DNA of 64,000 nt. Source: Parietaria judaica (lineage: Eukaryota; Streptophyta; Magnoliopsida; Rosales; Urticaceae). The notes beneath the pieces are model-generated. The model had not been told where the DNA came from and did not search any database. It saw only the letters and a program-made list of their open reading frames with translations. This document shows positions 47,480 to 58,450 of the stretch, in pieces. The DNA lies in assembly GCA_954871525.1 (NCBI GenBank), contig OX940870.1, positions 15,097,501 to 15,161,500 on the forward strand, given 5' to 3'. The position numbers were made by a program, and so were the translations under genes. Position 1 is the stretch's first letter. The number at the start of each line of letters is the position of its first letter.

Positions 47480-47760
47480 TACAGAGGGGGTGCATGTATA
47501 TCCACCTCCGACACTCAACATTAGTCGGATATTTAAGTCGGGATATTTAAGAGAATGAAAAACAAAGGCTTTATCGCTTTAAAGAGCATTTTTGTGGGTT
47601 GATTCAAGTCGTCCCAAGTTACCGTTTTGATTGAAATGAGCTTCTATTTAAAGAAGGGTGCAAGAACCTCTTACTAATTAATACTTACTTTGTTGGCCCG
47701 CCGAGCAATTATAAAAAAAAGTGCTTGTGCTGTGCGTGGTGCTTTTTATAACCGATAAAT
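47480..47760. mobile_element. LTR relic related to the solo LTR
   Basis: Words such as CACCTCCGACACTCAACATT, followed at similar spacing by AAGTTACCGTTTTGATTGAAA and GCTTCTATTTAAAGA, parallel 31230-31385 in the solo LTR. No intact ends or TSD were found. Confidence 0.5.
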
Positions 47761-47767
47761 ATGATTT

Positions 47768-50757
47768 TTAAATGTATTTATGGGCACATTTTTCAATAGA
47801 AGTACCTGGACTTTTTATTAACTTTTTTAAGGCCGAGTCTTGTTGATTTTTGGGCCGAGTCTCATTGACCTTTTTCAGGCCGGAGCGGGGTCGCTTTGGT
47901 AGGCTTTTTAGTCGTTTTTGCCTCTTGGTTTTGGTTTTTGGGTTGGGCCTACATTTTTTAAGGCTCCGAAAAATACTCATAACAGATTTATTAATGGATT
48001 TTCTTAATGTTTTCGCAAATGGAGGTCTACGATCTAATATAATAACATCTTTTAAGGCTTTTATATAAAAAGAAAAACTCAATATATAAATGAGGGTTAT
48101 ACAAAATGGGTGACGGTTATACATGATACTTAACTGTGTTTCAAAGGGAATAGACGACACCCCCTTAGGACCAGATGATGCAGCTGGCAATCCAACTCCA
48201 AGGAAAAAGCGTGCTTCTTATCAAAACAATCTTGCGATGCTTCAACTATCCAACAACCTTTTGTCAGTCCGCGAATGATATCTCAAGACCCTCTAGCTCT
48301 GAATCAAACAAATATGTGTGCTTACGTTCAAAATGCTTGATGTTCATCCACATCCAGCGAAGGCTGTATAGGCCGGTCTTCTTGGCTTCCAAATAAGGCA
48401 AAGAAGGATTCCATGATCATTGAGATTAAAGGAACCAACGAATGCCTTCAATCAAACTGGTCAAAGGGATCTAGCTCCAATCAGATCTTGATGATGCATG
48501 AGTTGGGTGATCGTGGCAATAATTTTGATGAAGATTATTGACTCAAAGCAACATATATCTTCCGAAAGTGCACAGATCTTTAGTAAACTTGACCAATCTT
48601 CTGTTCTTCTGAAAAGAATTCCAACATCTTGTTTTCTAAAAAAAATGACAAAACAAAGAACTTACAAACTCCCCAATTTGGCATTATGTGGATCAATAAA
48701 CCAATCACCGCACAATTCCAAAATATAATTGTTTTGTAGAAAAAAAATAAAAAAAAGAAAACAAGTCTTAAGAACACGGAAACAAAACAACAAACAAGAT
48801 TTTCTTAACACAAAGAAAATAAAACTAATATATTACAACTTCTCCCCCTCATTGATTGACGTAGATTCCAAAAGGGTTTTCAAGGTCTTCGGTCTCATTA
48901 TTAAGCAGCGGACTGTTTCATGAGCTCAACAAGGTGGAGTTTGGCTTGGTGACGAGTATGCTAGATTCCTTCGATATGAAATGTTATTGTGGAGATGAAA
49001 CATTGAAGCTAGGTGATCTCTGCACTGTTATTAGAGGAGGAGGCAATGTTTGTTGTCGATGTAAATGTGTTGACAGGTGCACCAGCAAACTTTAGTTTAG
49101 GATGATTCCGTTGACCATGGAAGGGTCAAATTTAAAGGCAACCCCTTTGGTAAGGGTTTCTTGGCGTGAGGTGTCAAACCGTGGTCGGTGAGTATCATTG
49201 TGATGAGGCACAAAAGAACAAGAGACATCCAAATTTCTACGAAGACAGCCGTGCATGCAAAATGATAAAACATAACACATCCAATATTAAAAGGAAGATA
49301 ATGAACCAAAATTAAAATAGGACTAATGACGCGAAGTAGGAAGTACTTGTCATACAGTTCTGAGGTTAACATCATCACGTTCTCATCTCCATTTTCCATT
49401 TCCCTGTCCGTGACACTAGACACCATGGTAATCTTGGAATAGGACTGTTACTCGGGGTAGAATTCATTGTTGTTAGGAGCTTCCCACTGAATGTACCGGT
49501 TCATGATATCAGCGCTGAAATCCATAAGCTGGCCACGAACATTGACCTTTTCATACCACATTTAGTTTGGTCGCTTGTGCTGGGAGCTAGGTTGGCTATG
49601 AACTCCTTGACCATGGATGAGTGATAGCCTTTTGGGGTTGTGATCTAGTAGAGGAGGCAAAGCTCGGAGACTGTATCGATGAGGCCACACGAAGTGAAAG
49701 AGGGCACATCAAAAGAGCGTTCGGCATGGATTGGATGAATGGAAATGTAGTCGTTGTATCATTCAACAACAACTTTGGATTTAAAGTCTCATCATAGGCC
49801 GACACCACCTTCCTTATGTCTCTCACAGATTTAATAGCGGGATAATCCGTCTTAGGGGCATGAGACTTCCTCGTTGGTGTAGACCAACTTGTCCTGACAT
49901 GCCTCCACAGTGGGTTCCTTGCCACGAGAGGGCATTGGAGCAGGATAATAAGTGAAATCTAGAGCATTAGGGCTGGCATTACCATTTGCCTTCTTTGCAG
50001 AGGAGCATAGGGTGTGCTTGTGGAAGAAGGCTTCTTAGTCTTCAAGGGACCTTTAAGGATAGCCTTCTTGGTCATTGTGGCAGGAGTTGTAGCCTTGGAA
50101 GGAGTTGATTCATTGGTAGATGTAGGAGCCTTGGTGGTTGTAGACACCATTTTCTTCTTTATCGCGGAAATTGAAACATCATCATCGTCTTTGGAGGCAA
50201 GTTGTGTAGGTTATACTGGTGAGGAGGAACCCTAAGAGGTGTAAGACATTCATCGGTGTCGGCGTCCACATCAATGGATTCATCAATTAGAGGGAGCTCA
50301 ATATAGGCCTTCGGTGGAGGGAGCTCCTCACGATGTCGGAAAAACATGTGCCTGAATAGATTTCGTCTCTAGTGGTTCCTTAGTAGACATTGGCTTGTCA
50401 ATTTGAGTGGTTGTCTTGAAAGCTATGGTCACCAACGTTGTCCCACTGGAGGAAGATGGGGAAGGGCCGATAATTTTAAGATTGGACTTTTGTTTCTTTT
50501 TTAGAAATAACAATAAAGTATTCAAGCGTAATCGGTGGAGGGAGCTCCTCATGATGTCGGAAAAACATGTGCCTAAACAAATTTCGTCTCTAGTGGTTCA
50601 TTAGTAGACATTGGCTTGTCAATTTGAGTGGTTGTCTTGAAAGCTAGGGTCACCAACGTTGTCCCACTGGAGGAAGATGGGGAAGGGCCGATAATTTTAA
50701 GATTGGACTTTTGTTTCTTTTTTAGAAAGAACAATAAAGTATTCAAGCGTAATCGGT
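47768..50757 (-). pseudogene. degenerate retroelement-like region
   Basis: Several minus-strand fragments in different frames have low-complexity Ser/Thr/Pro/Lys-rich sequence, for example 50150-49959 (TTTKAPTSTNESTPSKATT). One fragment, 49925-49596, starts MARNPLWRHVRTSWSTPTRK. The fragments, their shared strand and the adjacent LTR relic suggest the remains of a retrotransposon coding region. No protease, RT or integrase motif is visible, so the family cannot be named. It could also be an old host-gene fragment. Confidence 0.35.
50311..50757. repeat. 221-bp tandem duplication
   Basis: Unit 1 (50311-50531) and unit 2 (50532-50752) both start TCGGTGGAGGGAGCTCCTCA and end TTCAAGCGTAA. The next bases TCGGTG begin a third unit that stops at once. 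The units differ at only a few positions, so the duplication is recent compared with the decayed DNA around it. Confidence 0.92.
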
Positions 50758-53449
50758 GATATCTGTACTACATCTTCCATATTTAATATTTTTTTTTCTC
50801 ATAGTTATGTGATTTTATTATTCCTCCAAAAGTTATATGTAATTCTTTAAACTGATCAATAAGATTTGAATCATTCACGAGTTTTTGAGTTGTTTTACAA
50901 TGCTATTTTTTTACATTGTGACATAATAGCTTATATATTTAAACAATCAACTCACAATACACAAGTTGTTTGAGATCTAAAATCTCCTTTAGGTAAAAAG
51001 GAAAAGAATGTACATAAAATTTTATTTAAAAATCGTTTTATACACTATTGAATTAATAATGATATTTATCACAACCATGCGAACCGCGGTGCAGTTCACT
51101 AGTTATTATATAAGAAAAGACAAAGTAAACAAGGAAAGTGGTGAACTATACACATGTTTGAGTTGGTACAGAGGGCCGGCCAAACCCTTTTTGGACCCGT
51201 TGACAAAAATTAAATTGTCTCTTTAATTACGAGCAAAAAATATATTAATATAGTGAACTATAATGATAAAAAAATATTTTGACACCAAGCATTAGTCATT
51301 TATAAATTTTATATTCAGTTATCATTTACAGAATTTAATTACTATTTCAAGAAAGAAAGAAAGAAAAATAATGCTAAAAATATAAGTAGTAATCTATACT
51401 GCCAATTCAGAGCGAAATTTGTAAAGTCTCTGACTCTCTGGGCTTTAATATGAGCCTGAATTGATCAAGTGAAAGTGATGCATACAAGCAATTGGACGTG
51501 AATCATGATATTAAAGATAAACTTTGAAAAAATAATTTCCTAAAAGATATAGCTAAATTATGCATAGCTGAAATAAGGAATGTTGGAAATAAGCTTTAAT
51601 ATTTTATATTTTTAATATCTATATTCCAAAACGGCAAAACCCTATGATAAACCCGCGATAATTACGTATCACCGAAGGAGGCGAGCCGGACATTAGCGTT
51701 CTACATTATCCTTTAATGTCTTTTATTACTTTTTAAAGTATATGGTTAATTAAGTAGCAAAGGATTATGAAACTTTAAATATTTGATTGGGTGCCTAGGC
51801 CTGTCTAATTGTCATGTTTTAATCAACGACGTCTCCAATGGAAGTTGCCTCATAAGTTGTTTTTGTAAGACATTTAACTCCCTTAGGCAATTTCCTATGA
51901 TCTATTTTTAATTTTTCAAACACCTATCTCAAATATAATTTGAATTTTTATTTCGGACGACAAGAAAAGTTATGGAGTAATTTAACACAAAAGATACTTT
52001 CTGATGCGGAAGCGAGATAATAATAAAAGAACAGGTGGCGTCTCAAAAGATGATGCTATTATCGGAAGTAGGGTAAAATCACGTCCAATTCATCTAATTT
52101 TTTTTATATGTTGATAAAAAAAATCCAGAGTTCGAAAAAATCGGTTATTTAAATTAATAATAAGTTTATAATCCAATTTTGGGTTCGGAAACCGGATTTC
52201 CCGGTAATTATTGGAGGCAGCCTTTAAACGGCCTTGTAAGTTGTAATAAGATATGCAAGAAGGTTGTATTGTATTGTATTTTGTTTTGATGTGTTTGTAT
52301 GATTCGAGTGGCAGTGAGTATAAGTGGGGTCTCAGGCTTTGCATGATTGCTCAACTCTCAAGGAGACAGTGAGTAGTTTTTACTTTTTTTGTATAGCTTC
52401 AGGGAGGCTATATATCTACTTACAGATATAAATAGAAATATATTATATTATATGATGTTCATTGTTGAATTTGAAGGAATCCAAACAAAATATATACACT
52501 GATTTCTGATGTCTCCATGTTTTACCTGTGTTTCTGTCATTATACTACACGGGCTGTAAAGGCTGCCTGTGGTGCATCATTAATCATGTATTGCCCCTTT
52601 TCTTTTTTTTTTCTTTTTTTTTTATCACGATAATATGTATTATATGTTATAGATATAATTGTTGAGTTACCCGTTAACCGATAATATTTAATCGACATTA
52701 ATCGAGACGTCGCTAACTAACAATTTATTATTGGCGAACCGTTACCAGTTGGTTTTCTCTAACTCTAAGTAAATATGAGAGTCCAGATAACTTTACCATA
52801 AGAAACTCAAATAATAACTTCTCGATCATATCTTTACCATAAATATGAGAGTCCAGATAACTTTACCATAAACTCAAATAATAACTTTACCATAAATATG
52901 AGAGTCCATGACTTCACCATAAAATGGTATATATCTTATGGATATTTTCATATCTTAAAACTAATTTAGCTGTTGGGTTGTGATTAAATCCGACGGGAAT
53001 GCATATTATAACTTCGAATTGACCTGTATTTTAGGACCTTTGCTTCTCACTAATGAATTAGAAACTACCCGTGATTATTTATCTTATTCTAAACAAGCTT
53101 ATCGCCTGTAGATATGCTCACCTTTTACTCATATCCACTGTTTAATTAAACCACAACATATATGCACATGCCATTGCGGTCTCGTAAAAAGTGTTGTGCT
53201 CTGACATTAAGCGTTTTAGAATATTGTGTAGTATTATCTCTTGAGAATGAAACGCCAAATACTGCAAGTTCTCGATCGTCTAACATATTATACATTCATT
53301 AAATAGAGCAAACATTCATTAATAATCTCATTACAGTTCATCAAATAGCGTACTAGCTAGTGGACACGTAGTTTATATGTATACACAAACATAACAATTT
53401 AAATTCTAGAAAAGTAAATGATAGGGAGAAAGCTTATGAAGAAAGTTGA
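50758..53449. other. intergenic, 3' of the NAC gene
   Basis: AT-rich. No gene recognised apart from chance short frames (for example 51008 and 52090). It contains the minisatellite at 52771-52923. Confidence 0.4.
52771..52923. repeat. minisatellite, three units
   Basis: AAATATGAGAGTCCAGATAA starts at 52771 and 52841, and a variant starts at 52894, with spacings of 70 and 53 bp. Each is followed by a copy of ACTTTACCATA or ACTTCACCATA. Confidence 0.8.
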
Positions 53450-56314
53450 TTAATCAAGCATCGAGAGAGGCCAACACGATTCTGCAGCGTGTTTGGTGAG
53501 AGGATTCTCTGAGAGACCGGGTTGGAAAGTGCTCTTTATAAAAGCAAGCGAAGCCGACATGTCGTCGTCGTGATCAGCCGATGAGGGCCCCAAAGGGCGG
53601 CCATAATGATCATTATCCAGTAGTATTTGATGAGAAATATTATTAGGGTTCCGGTAATGATCGTCGACGAAAAGCGCTTGTGGTGGCAGGACGTGGAAAT
53701 CGGAAAAGTCGGACTCAGTCTTGCACTGCTTGGACACAGCCGTGCTGCTAGTGCCGGGCTGCTCCTTCCAAATGGCACAGTAATCCTGATGCGAAAGCAG
53801 TGACGTGAAAAGCATCGATGCAGGCGCGTCTCTCGGCGGCGAAAAAGAGGTTGTTTGGACCGGCCGGAACCCGTTCATGGCTTGTGACTCACCCACGTGA
53901 TGGTAGTGGTGGTTCCCCACGTAATTAGGGTTTTGCATGAGGGTTTGCATGGGGTTTTGAGCTCGGTAATCTTGATCGATAATCGTGTTGTCAATGCTAG
54001 TCGCCGTCGTGGTATTGTCGGTGTTATTATCGGGTGTCGGGTTTTGAAGTGGCTTTGGGAGGCACGGCTGGAGAAGATGGCTGAAGACTTGGCGTCCTTG
54101 GAAGAGAGGGTTTCTCTTGTCCCCACTCTTGTGATATATGCGACATATCACCCACTCTTCCTGAAATTTCCAATATTAAAAGTTTAGAAATTATTAATAA
54201 AGTATTGACGAAAAAGAATTAATTGAATTGATATGGTTTGGTATGTTTCTATTAATGAAATGGCAAGGGATTTGACACACTGGCAAAGACTTGATATTCA
54301 CTTGTAAAATCAATCAAACTACAAATCACATCAAAAAGCCCATCTTTTCCCAAACCCCAAAACAAATAGTGAGATTAAATCAATAAATAAAAAAAATAAG
54401 GTAAAAATGGTCTAGTCAGTACAGTGTAACTTGTAAGAGTAGGAAATATGAGGCGCTTAAAGTCAACCCACTAAGTGACAAGTTAAAGGATAGAATATTG
54501 GGTTGAGCCAGCTTCAAGAAAACACATAATAATTATATTAAAAAACATTGATAATATCATTTTTAATCACAAATTAAGCTATAACCAATAATAAGAATTA
54601 GCATAATATTAGAAAAAGAAATAATAAAAATCAAGCTAAAAATAAATAAAATTGTGGTGACATACTAAAAAAAAATCTCACCGCTAAAATTACTAATGAC
54701 TACTATAAAGATTTTCTACAATATATCATTCATAAGAAGTTAAAATCTTGTCCAAGCCAATAAAAAGAAAAAATCATTTATATTTTTTCAACAATAACCT
54801 TTTCTGACTTAACGACATATATAAAATTCAATAGTATATATACTACCAACAAAAATGAAACCTTAAATTTTTATGCCGCTACTTACTTAAAATATAATAT
54901 AACCCCAAATATTTGCCTCTTACATTTCTCTAGACCTCGCATTAATATTGTGACCCTCTCAAAATCATGCGAACAAGTAACAACCATATTTCTACATCTA
55001 AAATTCAGAAACTAATTATTGTAATGAGATTATTACCTTGGAGGAATGGCGGAGGGAGAAGTGGCCATCGAGGCGGTACTCGTGCATGACCCACTTGGTC
55101 TTCTCGCCACGGGGTGCTCGGCCTCGGTAGAAGACAAGCGTCTTCTTCATGCCAATGAGAAGCTGTTGAGCGGCATTGAAGACTTGCCTATCTTTGCCTG
55201 TGGCCTTCCAGTAGCCGGCTCCAGTGGCCCGGTTGGTCCGCAGCCCCGTCGGATACTTCCTGTCGCGAAGGCTGAAGAAGTACCATTCTCTCTCTCCCAT
55301 CTTCGCCACTTCTGCTTTCATGGAAAAATTCAACATATACATCATCAAGCACATTTAATACTCAAAAGAAATATTGAATTAGCCAAAAGTTTTAAATAAA
55401 GTGGATATAATTAGAGTTTAGCCAAAAATTCAAATTACTTAACATTCCGACTTCAAGTCTCAAGATGCGTAATCGAGTTCATTTAACCGAAAAATCATAC
55501 CACGGGTCTAAGAAAACGGTATACGTGCCCCCGAGAAACTTCAAAACATGTAAGAATCTAACATAATATTGTACCCATATTTCTGATCCAGACCTGATTT
55601 TATCATGGGTACGTGTGCGTACAATGTTCGTATCAGAGCTTGGGATTTCATATCCATTCACTAATTTTATCCCCACTAACAACGAATTCATTCGCGAGTA
55701 CATAATTATCGTCAGCTTCACGAAGACATGATTCATTCTTAGGGCATATATATGTATATATATATTCATATATGATATGATATACACATTCACCAATCAA
55801 ACATGTTTCATCATTTCATCCCCATAAAGACCTACAATACAAGGTAACGTTTGTCAAACCCTAGGTTTTATATAATAATAAAAAAAATGGATATGCGAGT
55901 AAAGTATGTTCGTGTTCTAGTCTTAACGAATTCGTAATGTCAGTGCAGCGGACATTAACATGCATCATTATGAAGCAGGTATATAATCAACTAATTAATC
56001 AAAACCCTAATTGTGACTAAACTTTGATTAGTAATAAGTTGATACTTGAGCTAGGGTTTCATTTGAATAAGTCATGATTCATGAAGCAGGAGAGGAGTTA
56101 ATAATGAAGTACCTGGGAGCTCCCATGGCTCGCAGCGATTGAGGTCAACCTCGGCGATGTCAACGCCGGAGAAGGTGCCATTGAAGACCTTGGAGGCCAA
56201 GTAGAAGGTGACGAGCTCTTCGTCGGTGGGGTGAAACCTAAAGCCAGGTGGCAATCCCTGCTCGTTCACCTCATCCCCACTCAGCTCGCGAAGCACCTCT
56301 TCAATCGCCAACAT
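53450..56314 (-). CDS. CUC3: NAC transcription factor, CUC3-like
   Basis: Nuclear DNA-binding regulator. CUC3-type NAC proteins specify organ boundaries and start shoot meristems. Exons in transcript order are 56314-56113, 55311-55037 and 54160-53450. Frame is kept across both introns and the product is 395 residues. The NAC domain spans about 20-172 in the usual order: [20 protein letters not shown] (21-40), [35 protein letters not shown] (88-108), [22 protein letters not shown]. Intron positions are those of the family. The N-terminal leader [15 protein letters not shown] before the domain resembles CUC3 rather than CUC1/2, and I see no miR164 target site, as expected for CUC3. The tail is Asn/Thr/His-rich. 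NAC is certain; the CUC3 assignment is inferred from the leader and domain sequence. Confidence 0.9.
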
Positions 56315-56345
56315 CTCTCTCTCTCTCTCTCTTCTCTGTGGGGAT
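56315..56345. repeat. CT/GA tract in NAC leader
   Basis: A CTCTCTCTCTCTCTCT run immediately upstream of the NAC ATG, reading GA on the sense strand. It is in the presumed 5' UTR. Confidence 0.7.
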
Positions 56346-57885
56346 CTTCCTCTAATTCCCACACAAGCGCCTGTGTGTAGTAAAGGACAAGTGAATGGGA
56401 ATCCAAACAAGAGAAAGGAAGGTGAAAAATATGATGCAACTCTGCGCTCGTGTGAGACAATATATATACACACACATATATATATTTATATATGTGGAGA
56501 AGTGCGAGAGGGTGAGTTGTATTAAATGCAAAAGTGGATTGTTTCAGAGAGAGGAATACGATATATGCGTGCGTGTGTGAGCATATTTATCTTGGTTCTC
56601 GAGAGACTCCCTTTTCGAGTAACCCCATATTTATTTGACTACTTGCCCCCTCAGCTTTGCATTTAGGTGCAATTTGCTTCTTTAACTTTTTTTATTTACA
56701 GAAATATCCTTTTTATTTTTTAAAAAGTGACACATATTGACATTGCTCGCCCACATGTTTAATCGTTGATTAAAAAATTTAAAATATGCGCAACACATCG
56801 TATTTTCAACGGTATTTTTATTTATTTAGGTTATTATAATTCTTCAATTATGTTAAACTCTAATCATGATAGACGTTTTTGAATGATTAAATAAACTTAT
56901 TGATTGCTTCTCATGTTAATTAGTGTATTTTTTTTAATATCTTTTTCCGTATAAGAAGCTTTATAGTTTATACTTATACTATTATTACTAGTTGTCTTCT
57001 GAATATAGTGTGACTTGGTGCCAAAAAATAAAAGTTGAGGGTAAAACTGTACCAGTACTGAAAGTTCAATGGCGTTCAGAAAAAAGAAAAGAAACGTCAG
57101 AGAGGGATGACATTAGCTTAACCGCGCTACAGTGATAACACAGATACCAAATCCTTTATATATATATATATATATATATTATGTGACGTTAATCGTTGAA
57201 TAATAGTTAATAATCATTTTTGGGAGTGTAATTATCACCTGCTCATCATATTAAGACAGTTAAAAAGCTATATTGATCAGATCAGACGTCTTGTCTTTTC
57301 CTAGTGCATGCCTTAGGGTTAGGGTTGAGCTGAAATTGCCTCGTATTGGTTTCTAGATATATATATAGTCGGTTATATATGCTAATCTCTTAGTTATATA
57401 TTTACTATAAATATAGAAAATGCTTGAGTGATTTTATATACAAAGGAAAATATCTAGATACCTTTTTTTTTTTGTTCTTTTGCTTTTGTCTACCTAAGCA
57501 AATGAGTCTCTCGTCGTATCCTAGTAATTATGAACTTATTCTAATTCATGATTACCAATTGAGAGTGATCATCATTCGTTTTCATGTAAAAAAGATTCGA
57601 TGTTCATATTGGTTAGAAGACAATTTAATATATTATATGATTATCCGAGTGAGTGAGATAGTGTTTAATTAGATTAGAGATAGCGCAGTGATAGTGTATT
57701 AGTGTGGATAATGTAGGCAAATTGCAAGTATTTTCTTTTCATTTTTTTTCCTAAAACGTTTCATGAGTTTTGACTTGTTTCTTTCTCATTATTGTGATAA
57801 GGCTTTAGGTGCAGAGAGAGACGAATTTTGCGTGCGCAATTAAACCAACGTCGGCGTTGCACGTGCACATTATTTGTTTTGTATC
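56346..57885. promoter_or_regulatory. upstream region of the NAC gene
   Basis: This 1.5-kb spacer must contain the NAC promoter. A TATATATA-rich stretch at about 56460-56495 is a plausible TATA region for the minus-strand gene. (TA)n lies at 57156-57179. No other gene is supported; the frame at 57424-57672 has no domain. It ends at the TSD of hAT copy 2. Confidence 0.4.
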
Positions 57886-57916
57886 TACCTAGCTAGAGCT
57901 GTGCACACGACGTCGC

Positions 57917-58025
57917 CACTGACGACGCGACGCGTCGCGACGCCTACAGTGCGAGTCGCGACGCGTCGCGATTTACGCGGCAAAAGTCGCGATTCGTCGC
58001 GACGAGGAGGAGAAATCGCGACGAC
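57917..58025. repeat. left TCGCGA subterminal array
   Basis: Six copies of the palindrome TCGCGA in about 110 bp just inside the left end. Short repeated motifs in this position bind hAT transposases. Confidence 0.7.
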
Positions 58026-58450
58026 CAGGGGCTCGATCCGCGCACTTGATCGTGTGGCTGAGATTACGCCACGTCATCGATCCGAGGGGAGTGAAAAGTT
58101 GTGTTTGTTGGTGGCGAAAATAACACAATTTTTACCCGAAATTTATTCCCCAACCACAATTATTACCCACTTTACTCGAATTCCAACCCTAAAATTTCAA
58201 ATTTCAAAATTTTTTCACCCACTTTCTCCTCACAATTATTCACCCACTTCACCCACCACAATAATTATTCACCCACCCCACCCTCTCCCAAAACCCTATA
58301 AATACCACCTCTTCCTCCCTCATTTCCTCACCAACAATCTCTCAACTCTCTCTCAAATTCTCTCAACTCTCCAAGTTTTTTCCACTCTCAATCTCCAAAG
58401 TTCTAAAGTTCCAAAGTTCCAATTTTCTAAATTCCTAAAGTTCTATCATT

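Noticed and set aside
53450..54160. miR164 target site in the NAC gene
   Set aside because: Searched by eye in the last exon; no segment close to the target sequence. This agrees with a CUC3 rather than CUC1/2 identity.
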